Below are positions 1 to 9,762 of a DNA stretch of 64,000 nucleotides, piece after piece. Both the position numbers and the translations under genes were made by a program. The DNA comes from Triglochin maritima. Lineage: Eukaryota > Streptophyta > Magnoliopsida > Alismatales > Juncaginaceae. Each line of letters starts with the position of its first letter. The stretch's first letter is position 1. The stretch covers positions 5,766,001 to 5,830,000 of the forward strand of contig OY821789.1 in assembly GCA_963682175.1 (NCBI GenBank). Direction: 5' to 3'. Under the pieces are notes generated by a model. It ran no database searches. It saw nothing but the letters and a program-made list of their open reading frames with translations, and was not told the origin of the DNA.

Positions 1-582
1 ACCCACAACTTATTCTGAACAAACACACAACTTATTCTGGACATACACAACACAACTTATTCTGGACATACACAAAACTTATTCTGGACAGACACACAAC
101 CTAATCTAGACAGACACAAAACCTAATCTGGACAGACACACAACTTATTCTGGAAAGACCCACAACTTATTCTGGACATACACAAAACTTATTCTAGACA
201 GACACACAACTTATTCTGGACAGACACACAATCTAATCTGAACAGAATAATGTGTGAGTCTGTTCATTTTAAGTTGTGGGTCTGTTCGTGGGGGAACCAT
301 AAGTGGCATGGGGAAACCAAATGTTGAATGTGACACAAAATAAATATGTTATTTAATTAATTTCAAAAAGTAAAAGACATTTGATTTTTGCTGACTGTAC
401 TGACCATATCAGCGCGCGTCCCGGATGCTCGCGTCTGTGTATCACTTTTGAATGTAAAGTTGAGTTCACTGTTTGCAAATGTGCAGATCATGCGAAGAAG
501 CACACATCTCTGACTAAGGAACACTCCAGTTGTATTATTGCCTAAGGCTTAATTTCTTCACTTGGAAGAGAAGAATCAACCT
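1..582. repeat. Macrosatellite copy 1 (left part cut by window edge)
   Basis: This is the first of two tandem copies of a ~657-bp unit. The unit has a ~300-bp minisatellite half, made of 22-bp repeats around ACTTATTCTGGACAG, and a ~340-bp unique half. The unique half contains a CG-rich stretch at about 409-435. Nearly every base from 1 to 582 can be matched about 657-659 bases downstream. The window starts inside the array, so more copies may lie upstream. Short frames open through the minisatellite only because its period keeps stops out of some frames; they do not look like genes. Confidence 0.85.
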
Positions 583-1239
583 AATCTGGGCAGACACACA
601 ACTTATTCTGGACAGACACAAAACTTATTCTCGACAGAGCCACAACTTATTCTGGACATACCCACAACTTATTCTGAACAAACACACAACTTATTCTGGA
701 CATACACAACACAACTTATTTTGGACATACACAAAACTTATTCTGGACAGACACACAACCTAATCTAGACAGACACAAAACCTAATCTGAACAGACACAT
801 AACTTATTCTGGAAAGACCCACAACTTATTCTGGACATACACAAAACTTATTCTAGACAGACACAACTTATTCTGGACAGACACACAACCTAATCTGGAC
901 AGAATAATGTGTGAGTCTGTCCATTTTAAGTTGTGGGTCTGTTCGTGGGGGAACCATAAGTGGCATGGGGAAACCAAATGTTGAATGTGACACAAAATAA
1001 ATATGTTATTTAATTAATTTCAAAAAGTAAAAGACATTTGATTTTTGCTGACTGTACTGACCATATCAGCGCGCGTCCCGGATGCTCGCGTCTATGTGTC
1101 ACTTTTGAATGTAAAGTTGAGTTCACTGTTTGCAAATGTGCAGATCATGCGAAGAAGCACACATCTCTGACTAAGGAACACTCCAGTTGTATTATTGCCT
1201 AAGGCTTAATTTCTTCACTTGGAAGAGAAGAATCAACCC
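583..1239. repeat. Macrosatellite copy 2
   Basis: This is the second copy of the ~657-bp unit, differing from copy 1 by a few substitutions and short indels. Its minisatellite part is about 590-905 and its unique part about 906-1239. Homology ends after the shared GAAGAATCAACC sequence near 1238, where single-copy DNA begins. Confidence 0.85.
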
Positions 1240-2737
1240 AAAACCCTAATACAATAATCTACTTTTGTGTTTTCCTATATATAGAAAGATATTTAAGCAA
1301 CCCAAAACAACAAACAAATTTAACCCAAACCCTAATACACTAATCTACTTTTGTGTTTTCCTATAGAAGCTAGGAGAAGCAACCCACTACCCTAATTTTT
1401 TATTTATTTTAAATTTCATATAATATGATCACCCATGTTTGCCCAAACCCTAGTCCAGCAAACCACATGCACTACTATATATCTTCACTTTCTTTTTTGG
1501 TTATTTAAAACAGGAAACCATAAGGATCTGTAAGAACTATAGTATGCAATATTCAAACATATGAATATGTTACCTCATTGTCGGTTGAGTAGTCCTTCAG
1601 TTGAACAGGTTTGTGCTGTTCTTCTCCAGGAATCTACCACTGTAGCTTCCAAAACTAGTGTGGCTTCTTCCTGTTCTTTTTTTGCTAGACAAGATACCCT
1701 AATATAAGTGGAAGAGAAGATAGTAGGAAACTATATATGGGGAGTAAAGAGGTGTGGGTGGAGGGTAATATGGGGGAATCATGAAATTGCGTGAAAGAAG
1801 AATATTTGAGGACGTACAATTTGGGTTGTGAAGAGCCACCACCAGTACTGTTCTCTGTGGCAGATGCAATGTAAGAGAACTTTTTGTGAGACTGCACCAT
1901 CTACATTAATGTATTCTAGCTTTCTGAAACCCAAATTATTTTGATGTGAAGGAAGAATATGAGAATTATTGCATTATCATTAGAGGTTGGTGAATTGAAC
2001 TTTGATTGCAACTCTAGCTCACTGTAGTAAAACCTAAAGAATATAGTCTTAAAGATTTTTTTTCTTCCATAGAATAGGTTGGATTGGTCATGTATTTATT
2101 TTCATAAAGTAGTTGTTTTTGGTCATTTGAAACCCACTTCGAGTTAGAATTTGTATGCATCTATCTATAAGAAATGGCCGGTAGCCCTAGTTGACTTTAA
2201 GTGGTCATCTTCAAAGTGGAGGATCATGTTTAAGGCAAACCTATTAGGTTAGGCTTTAGTAGAGGTCTCGAAATATTGAGAGAGCTTGTGTGGAGATCAG
2301 TGAAGAGTGATTTCCAAGTAGGTCTTCTTCTCTTATGTAGGGTGTTATCTCCCTTCTTTGTGGTTAATTAATGTTTTGGTTTGGTTCATTATCATGTTTT
2401 ACATACTTCGTACGTGACTGATTAAGGCAAGTTGTGCTCATATATGGGTATCAGTTAGTGCGTCATAGTTCTATTTTTATACACAAATATGAAAATTTGT
2501 TTGTTTATGACTATATTCTCGCTGCTCCATATTGTTTCTTATAGACTAGATATTTTCTTATAATCTCTTCCAAAGAATTATCAAAGAGAACATATATCTA
2601 AATTTAGTTAACTAGGCATTGCATTACTAACTTGATTAAACATAGTTCTTGCAATTTCAGAATGAAAACAATCCAAATTTTCCACTCTACTGGGTTGGTT
2701 CTGAATGTATTCCAATTTTCCCAAGAGAAAAAACACG
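1240..2737. other. Intergenic, no gene seen
   Basis: AT-rich sequence with no convincing coding signal. A short imperfect tandem duplication of about 87 bp (about 1234-1280 and 1321-1366) is the only structure I noticed. Confidence 0.6.
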
Positions 2738-2745
2738 TATGCAAG

Positions 2746-3291
2746 TAGGACTGTCAATTTTACACAAAACACGATTACACGATACGAAAACGATACGAAC
2801 TTAACGGATATGGATTGAGAATTTGAACACGATTAATAAATTGGTTGGATACGGAAATACGATTATTAAATGTGTTAAATATGAATTTCTGCTGCAAAAA
2901 CGATTAACACGATTAAGACACGATAAACCATGATAAGTAATCAAGTAATTAGGTAGTTAGTTAGTTACTATTGTATTAACTAGTTTATGCTCATGCTGTA
3001 TTATGTAGTTAGTTACTACTATGTCATTTGCATGTAGTTTTTATTAATGTTATTGTGATTGTTTAGTACTTTTAGTGGTTAATATTTGTTTGGTACGACA
3101 TTTTAAGTCTTTAACAAGTAATAATCGTGTGTTAATAATTGTGTATAAACATGTTGGATATGACAACACGATTATAAACGGGTTAAATATGACAGAAGTC
3201 TATCAACATGATTATTAAATGAGTCGAATACGGTACACCTATAGTTTATATATACGTCTTGACACGACACGATTAGCACATTACAACCCTA
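2746..3291. mobile_element. Non-autonomous hAT-type element, 546 bp
   Basis: The element begins TAGGACTGTCAA and ends TTACAACCCTA, an imperfect terminal inverted repeat. It is flanked by a perfect 8-bp duplication TATGCAAG (2738-2745 and 3292-3299). An 8-bp target duplication and TAGGG-type ends are typical of hAT elements. The interior is rich in ACGATTA-like words in both orientations near the two ends and shows no transposase frame. It is probably a MITE or deletion derivative. Confidence 0.8.
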
Positions 3292-3299
3292 TATGCAAG

Positions 3300-4402
3300 C
3301 ATGTATTCCTCTATAATTTAAAATCTCAAGTTTTTCAGAAAGAGAAAACCATTTGCAAGATTTTTCTTCTTCCGATGACAATAACTAATTCCGGATCTTC
3401 TAAGAATCGTAATTAAAAAACGGAGGGGGACAATACATGCATGTCATTTAAAACGGTTAGTAGGGAGTGGGCCAGTGCATTAATTTGCCAAGATATGTAC
3501 AAAAAATGGTCTTGTAATTAAAAGGGTCTACTGTTTATCATGTCATGAAGCAGACAATTAATATAATCCAATGGTAAGCAGCATCATGAACACTGTAGGG
3601 ATTGATGTCCTTCAGAGCACCAGCAGAGCAATATTGGTGCTAAAACAAATCTCTCTCAAGAGATGGCATAATATAAAAAAACAATTTAACCCCAACCTCC
3701 TCTGCGATCAGGTGCGTTTGAACTTTGAACGCCAGATTGTGAAGTGAGGTGTGAAATGTGGGGAGACAGGTGTCTTTTTCACTTTTTTGTTGTAGTTTTC
3801 TTAAGTAGTAGGGTTCACTTAAATTTTATTAAAGAAACAGTTGTAAGAGAGAAAATGAGAGAGAATACGAAGTCTACTTTTTCGGATGTACATATTTTAG
3901 AAATAAAAAATAATTAATAAAAAACCACTGAAAAATTTATATTTCCATGTTCTACAAATAAACATCTATATTGCTATATAAATATTGTATATTTAAAATA
4001 CTAGATTTTCAATATATAACTTCAAAATGACAATTTCAGTAAGTTTAAATTATCATCACTATTTTCCGCTTACGGTTAATAAATTGATAATTTCACAAAC
4101 GTTTGTTCAACAATTATTTTTGAAAAATTAAAAAAGAAAAATATTACTAAATTTTATTAATAATTCATACATAAAAGAAATAAAAAGTGATATGTATATT
4201 ATAGAATGAAAGAAATTGGTGCCCTTGTGAGGACTGTGTGCGAGATTTTATTCTTTTCCAGATATTTTATTTCTAACTTTATTTTTTCCAGAAGTCTTAT
4301 TATGTGATTTAGCTTTTCTAGATAATATATTCTTATCTTTACTATTCTAAATCATCATTTTCACAACTCTATATTTATAAATATACATTCATTTTTTAAC
4401 AA
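3300..4402. other. Intergenic, no gene seen
   Basis: Very AT-rich sequence with only short random open frames. I see no splice-supported coding sequence and no element with clear ends. Confidence 0.55.
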
Positions 4403-4570
4403 TAGGGCTATAAATCATCCTGCCCACCTAATGCGGGTTGTGGACAAAATAACCTACCTGCCACCCGTACAACCCGCATAATAAGCGGAGCGGGTTGCAT
4501 TTTGCCTCGTAACCTAACTTGCATAACCTGCATAACCTAAACATATACCCGCGCTTACCTTGTATTTAGT
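4403..4570. mobile_element. Truncated hAT-type element fragment
   Basis: It begins TAGGGCTATAAATC and continues with repeated AACCCGC/AACCTGC words, like the terminal regions of the element at 5454-5930. No matching right end or 8-bp duplication was found, so it appears truncated or eroded. Confidence 0.4.
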
Positions 4571-5453
4571 TTTGATTTTTTTTTTGCATTTAGCCTGTAG
4601 ATAAAAGACCCTAGTAAACTCAGATTCAATTAAGAAGTTGAACATAACCCGTAAGGCCGTGATATTTGAAGAAGAAAAGGAAAATTACCACTCTGCTTAG
4701 TACTGTGCAAGTGAATGTCGGACGTCCATCAGCATGTTAGATTTTCTGGGGGGTTGAATTCAGGTATAGTAACAATCAATAACATATGAAACCATGAAAG
4801 TTCGAGATCAACAGTACCATATTACCATTCTTTTTGGAAGCAAGATAAACATGAGCATTAGTCCATTAACAAAGATATGGAACCACATGAACATGGAGTG
4901 TGGGTGTGGGAGGAACCATGCATAGTCTCTAGCTAGGCTATGATCTGGGGTCCATTTACCATGCATGCATCAGATTCACTTTGCTTGAGGGAAGAATGTT
5001 TCCTACCAAATTGTGTTGCATATTCATTTTGGGATCTAGCTACTCTTCTAACTACCTCTCGATTCATATCTTCCATTGTTGATAGATAAGAAAAGAAGCT
5101 AAATCGATCATCAAATTACCAAAAAGGCTAGATCATTGAAAACTATAATAGGAGTTGGTACAAGTCATAGATATGAAAGGATAATAATATGAAGTAGCCT
5201 GAAGATCACAAGTGATGGTGTGCGCTCCAATTGAAAATTAATATTTTCGAATCACTTATTTCTTTGTACATAAGTCATATACTACCGCAGGATTGAGAAT
5301 TGCTTTAAGGGGTTGGTTGCTTGCTTGATACACTTCCTAATGATTGAAATTTGAAACAGTATATTTCTCCACGTGTTTCGATAATTATCTTGAATACACC
5401 TGTAGACCATTCAAAATTGCTTAGATAGATTTGCTACCGATGTGAGTCCCACA
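4571..5453. other. Intergenic, no gene seen
   Basis: AT-rich sequence lying between two hAT-type pieces. No coding or repeat structure was recognised. Confidence 0.5.
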
Positions 5454-5930
5454 TAGGGCTGTCAATGGGAACCGGTTCAACCTGCCGCCTGGCTTTGTTT
5501 AAGGCGGGTTGTGGGGAAAAACTCCAACCCATCAATCCACCAACCCACTTAATAAATACAGTGGGTTGCGGTTGGCTTTTAAATTTTTTCCACTTAACCC
5601 ATCAATCCATCTAAATATACTTATTATTTAATTAATATATTATGTTACGAAATTACATTTGATAATATGACACCTCTACGTAACTAAAATATTATTGTAA
5701 CCTTAAATTTAATGTTTAAAAACCAAACGTCCAAAACTCCAAACCTTAACCATCTCTAACTCATTTCGCCAAAGGATCAAAATCTAAATATTTCACCCAC
5801 TTAACCCATTTACCATAACCCGCCCTACCATCGCCTTTAGGTGGGGCGGGTAATGATTTGTCTTTTTTTCACCCTGCTCGGATAAAGGTGGGATAAAAAA
5901 CACATCCTGCTCTGCCACATTTACACCTGA
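5454..5930. mobile_element. Degenerate hAT-type element
   Basis: It begins TAGGGCTGTCAATGGG and ends near TTTACACCTGA, with AACCCRYY-rich ends in opposite orientation. The possible 8-bp flanks (GTCCCACA and CTCCCTCA) agree at only 6 of 8 positions, so the boundaries are tentative. There is no transposase frame. Confidence 0.5.
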
Positions 5931-6063
5931 CTCCCTCACCCGATCCTTTTTAATTTTTACATCCAACCATGTTAAACTGTTTGGGCTACAATATTTATTA
6001 TGTTATCGTGTTATTTTGTTTAATCTTTATAATTTTATATTTTCAAATTATAAATTAAGTATT

Positions 6064-6643
6064 TTCAAATTATAAAGATTAAACGAAATTTATCATGTTA
6101 TTTGTTGGAACATGTAACAAGTTGGATTTACCACATTTTTAACAAAATGTATTTTTTTTTAAAATTCATGGGTATTATACCAATTATAATTTTTGAGATG
6201 GGGTATACCAATTTTAATTGTGGGATGAGTACCACGTCAAACAACATATTTCTTAATTACTTAATGAGTTTTTTGCTACACTCATGGTTTCTCAAAAATT
6301 GTTTTGATACATATCACTAGAATGTAAATTATTTTAATGCAGTTCCGTTAACGTGAGTCTCACTTTTGTCTTCTACCGTTAACATATTCCGTTACGACGT
6401 CGTTAATGGAATAATTATCAAATGTATTAACTCACTAATTAAGTAATTAAGAAATATTGTTGTCTGTTGTGGTACACATCCCAACAATTAAAATTAGTAT
6501 GTTACTCATCCCAAAAATTATAATTGATATAACACCCATGAATTTTGAAAGGAATGTCTTTTGTTAAAAATGTGGTAAATCCAACTTGTTACATGTTCCA
6601 ACAAATAACATGATAAATTTCGTTTAATCTTTATAATTTGATA
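6064..6643. repeat. Foldback element with ~200-bp inverted arms
   Basis: The left arm (about 6064-6270) and right arm (about 6424-6643) are near-complete reverse complements. For example, GATTAAACGAAATTTATCATG in the left arm reappears inverted near 6610-6630. The loop is about 150 bp and contains several GTTAACG-like words. Transcribed, it would fold into a long hairpin. It may be a MITE or foldback transposon. Short frames inside it (6102-6320 on +) are incidental. Confidence 0.8.
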
Positions 6644-6664
6644 TTTTCAAATCATAAATTGGAT

Positions 6665-7010
6665 ATTTTCAAAGAACCAAACTTTCTCCAACAACACCAC
6701 ACAAAAAACCAAAACAACTAAAAAGAACAAAAAACTACAAAGAAACAAACTTTCCAAAATAACATCAAAAGACCAAGATCGATCAATCATAGAAAAAACC
6801 AAAAACTTCAAATAAACTACAAATAACCAAACTTTTCCCCAAAAACTCCACACAAATAACTCAAATCAACTACAAAGTACCACACTTCCAAAAACCACAA
6901 CCGATCTATCATAGAACAAAACCAAAAACTTTAGATCAGCCACAAAAAATCAAAATTTTCCCCGAAATCATCACACAAAATACTCAAATCAGCTACTAAG
7001 AACCACATTC
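6665..7010. repeat. Degenerate CAAA-rich internal repeat
   Basis: Blocks of about 90-130 bp recur imperfectly. They are built from words such as CCAAAAACT, ACTACAAA and ATAACTCAAATCA. They precede a GC-rich fragment and may belong to the same inserted element. Confidence 0.4.
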
Positions 7011-7019
7011 ATCCTCCTC

Positions 7020-7222
7020 GCCTCGAAACGGGCTCCAACGCTGACTACTTCATCCTCCTCCTTGCCGACCAACTTCACCGTGACGTCCTAACTAACGTCG
7101 TCGGCGTCCTCACCTCCCTCAAGACCCACTCCCGCGTCGTCTCCCTTGGCATCCCTCTGACCGATCTTGCTTTCCACCCTGTCCTCGACCTCTCCGTCGA
7201 CACCTCGTCAAAGGCCACGACG
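7020..7222 (+). pseudogene. GC-rich gene fragment of unknown family
   Basis: This GC-rich stretch within AT-rich DNA reads through on the plus strand as a peptide beginning near LETGSNADYFILLLADQL. It ends at a stop soon after position 7240. It has no start codon, no clear splice partner and AT-rich repeats on both sides. That pattern would fit a captured exon inside a transposon or a decayed gene. I do not recognise the family. A frame on the opposite strand (7075-7347) looks like its shadow. Confidence 0.35.
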
Positions 7223-7424
7223 AGTCTTTGCACCAGGAGAAAATGATGGAGAATGGTAGGTTTTGGGGGATAATGGAAAGTTTCAAGGAGATATGTATGG
7301 TGGACATCAAAAGTCGTATAGTTTAACGTGAGCGTGATGTGACACAAAATAAATAAATAATATGTGATTTAATCAATATTTGATAATAAAAAATATGTGA
7401 TTTAATTAATATTTGATAATAAAA

Positions 7425-7570
7425 AGGGTTAATTACAGTTTGCCTACTTGAACTATGTCTTGGTATCACTTTGCCCCCCTGAAGTTTCAAAGTTAATAGT
7501 TATCTCCCCTGAACTTTAATTTTGTAACATTTTGCCCCCTTGAACTTCAAAAACTTATTATTTAACACAC
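7425..7570. repeat. Dispersed repeat end with TTGAACT/TTTGCCCCC words
   Basis: Phrases such as TTTGCCTACTTGAACT, TTTGCCCCCCTGAAGTTT and TTTTGCCCCCTTGAACTTC repeat about every 50 bp. Plant dispersed repeats, often DNA-transposon ends, commonly show such phrases. No matching opposite end was found in this window. Confidence 0.4.
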
Positions 7571-8580
7571 ATTCAACGTTTTTTTTCCTAATTTTTTATT
7601 GTATTCCTAATACACTCCTAAAACTATATTTACGTGAAAGTTTGGATCGAAACAGATGTCGGATATGGTTGGAATTTGGGTCGGATATGATAGGATCCAA
7701 ATTTTCAACATGATCCGGACCGAACCCAGACTAATGTTGGAGGATGGGAGGAGGACTGAGAGCTACTGATCAACCCACCACAGGAGATTGCCCGTCTCCT
7801 GGGCTACAGGGACCGCTGATTGGCGGTCCCCAACCGCCAATTGGCGGTCTAAAAGGCGCGCCTCGTGCGCTGCCTTAGACCACCCTGATCACCATTCATT
7901 TTGCCTTCTTTTGACTCCACTAGATCCATTCTTGATCTATGTTACTGGGGGGCACGAAGGAAAGAAGGTGGCTCTCTACTCACAAAGCAAAAAAACCGAT
8001 TTTGCAATGCACACTCTTCTTCTTCTTTCTACTCACATACTCACTCTTTTCTCACACAATTTCGTGGCTCAACTTCTAATGCTTGATATATGTTGTTGTT
8101 GTGTTGTTGTTTTACAAATAGTGAATTCTAGTACTTTATATAGGCACTTACATGACCCTACAACTTCCAAACATAAAGACTACATAAACATGATCATTGA
8201 AGATCATTACACCCTCTACTTAAATTGCATACATAATTAGGACGAAAATTACTCAAAAAATGAAAAGACTCTTGTCTCTTCCACTCCCTCAACCTTTTGT
8301 CTTCTCATGTGTTGACTCATCTCCTCCTTGATGTGTCATCAAGCACTGATGATGTGGCGGGTGACTAGGACGCCACATAGGATTAAGTCGCCTCATAGGA
8401 TTAAGTTCAATTCTCAATAACTAACTGGTCCGGTCCAAAAAACCGGACCGGTTTCTTTCTGCTCTCCCATGACCAAAACACACCGTGCATGCATTCAGCA
8501 ACCAAAACTCACAAATTAATAAAACCAAACACAACATCTAACAAGGAAACAAGCAAACAAATATATACACACACGACCAC
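7571..8580. other. Repeat-derived intergenic DNA with GCGGTCC palindromes
   Basis: No gene is supported here; the 150-aa frame at 7788-8240 has no recognisable domain. Two GC-rich inverted repeats stand out. One is GGACCGCTGATTGGCGGTCC at 7810-7829. The other is the perfect palindrome ACCGCCAATTGGCGGT at 7833-7848. An almost identical copy of the first occurs at 48480-48499 inside a solo LTR, so this stretch may be a relic of a related element. Confidence 0.4.
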
Positions 8581-8619
8581 TCACACACATGAATGCAAAC
8601 ATGTACACACTCTCCCTCA

Positions 8620-8845
8620 CTCACGTCCTTCCGGCACGCCCTAGACTGGATCCCCTGCCCGACCTCCTTAGTCCGACCTCTGCCCAGCAACCTCATACGT
8701 CGCTCCTCCTCGCATAATCCCCGGGCCGCTCTGTCGCCCACATGTTCCTGAAGTAATTCAAAACCCACAACAGCCCGGTGACACCAAGCGCGCTGGACGT
8801 CAAGAACCCGGCGACGGCAACGGACACAGCCAGAGCAGCGTGTGT
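8620..8845 (-). pseudogene. Oleosin gene fragment, frameshifted
   Basis: Reading the minus strand from about 8840, the peptide AALAVSVAVAGFLTSS runs into a segment ending in LLWVLNYFR, then DYARR. This matches the end of the oleosin hydrophobic hairpin and the start of its C-terminal amphipathic part. The reading then stops. A second frame continues with RTKEVGQGIQSRA, which matches the family's KTKEVGQEIQS-type tail. At least one frameshift therefore separates the two parts. The N-terminal half and the proline knot are missing. Oleosins coat seed oil bodies. I infer a relic or transposed fragment rather than a working gene. Confidence 0.7.
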
Positions 8846-8905
8846 ATTAATTTCAGAAAGAATACGGATCTCATTAACATCTAATGGACCGAACTGAAAA
8901 ACCAC

Positions 8906-9762
8906 TACGTGTGTAACGTTTGTGACATTTTCTCGGTACCATATGTATATATATATATATTCTTGGGTTAGAGAGAAAAGAAAGGAGAGAGAGAGGAGGA
9001 TCGAGGAAAATAAATTATTATATTATTTAATGTAAAATTTGTAAATTTTAATAATTAAAATATTAATTTTACTAATTTCGTTGACGAAAAAAGTTAACGA
9101 ACTAACGTATCCGAAAATATAAACACACTGGGTATTATATATATTTTAGAAATTAAGAGTAACAAGTGAACAACTATGAAGTGAGCAGATTTAGAACTAT
9201 GTTAGTTTTTGAACGTCACGCAAGCAAAAAAACTTATTCTTATTTTGGAAAATTTATGTGAAACTAGAAAAGTACAGGGGAAAAAGGAAATAAAATATTA
9301 TGAATTTTCCTGTTGCGTTCTTATTTAGGGAGCAGAGAAAACCAGATACATCAACTATGAGAACTCAATGATCATTTATTCAGAGTCAGTCGGCCTCGGT
9401 ATAGGTTGACATATTATTGAATTTTTATTATCTCAAATTCGTTTTTATTAAAGATGCATGTGAATTTATAATTTTAGTGTGTTAGATAAATTACTCAGAA
9501 GACAGTACGTTACAACTTACAAGTAAAGAGAACTTCCTAATTAAAAATGCATAAAATTCGAACATCAGAAGACAACGGAAAGAAACCAGCAGATCTGTTA
9601 TGATATATTTATATAGTATACACACATATAAACACAAACAGCAAATATCCAACATGAGAATGCCTCAATCTATGGCGCATTAAACAAAAAAAACTTCCAA
9701 GGACAAAGGCTTTACAAAGAAAAATACCAGGAGCAATAAGAGACCATCAACACCACTTTCCT
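8906..9762. other. Intergenic and likely 3' UTR of the FLOE-like gene
   Basis: AT-rich sequence with a short AT microsatellite near 8946-8960 and a GA-rich run near 8971-8998. The part next to 9762 is probably the 3' untranslated region of the minus-strand gene that ends at 9763. No other gene was seen. Confidence 0.5.

Noticed and set aside
590..905. Repeat array considered as a CRISPR-like or coding array
   Set aside because: The repeats are contiguous 22-bp units with no unique spacers, in plant DNA. Open frames (530-768) follow from the repeat period.
8693..8905. Functional small membrane protein on the minus strand
   Set aside because: The hydrophobic part matches the oleosin hairpin end, but the frame breaks before the conserved tail and the N-terminal part is not oleosin, so a gene relic fits better.
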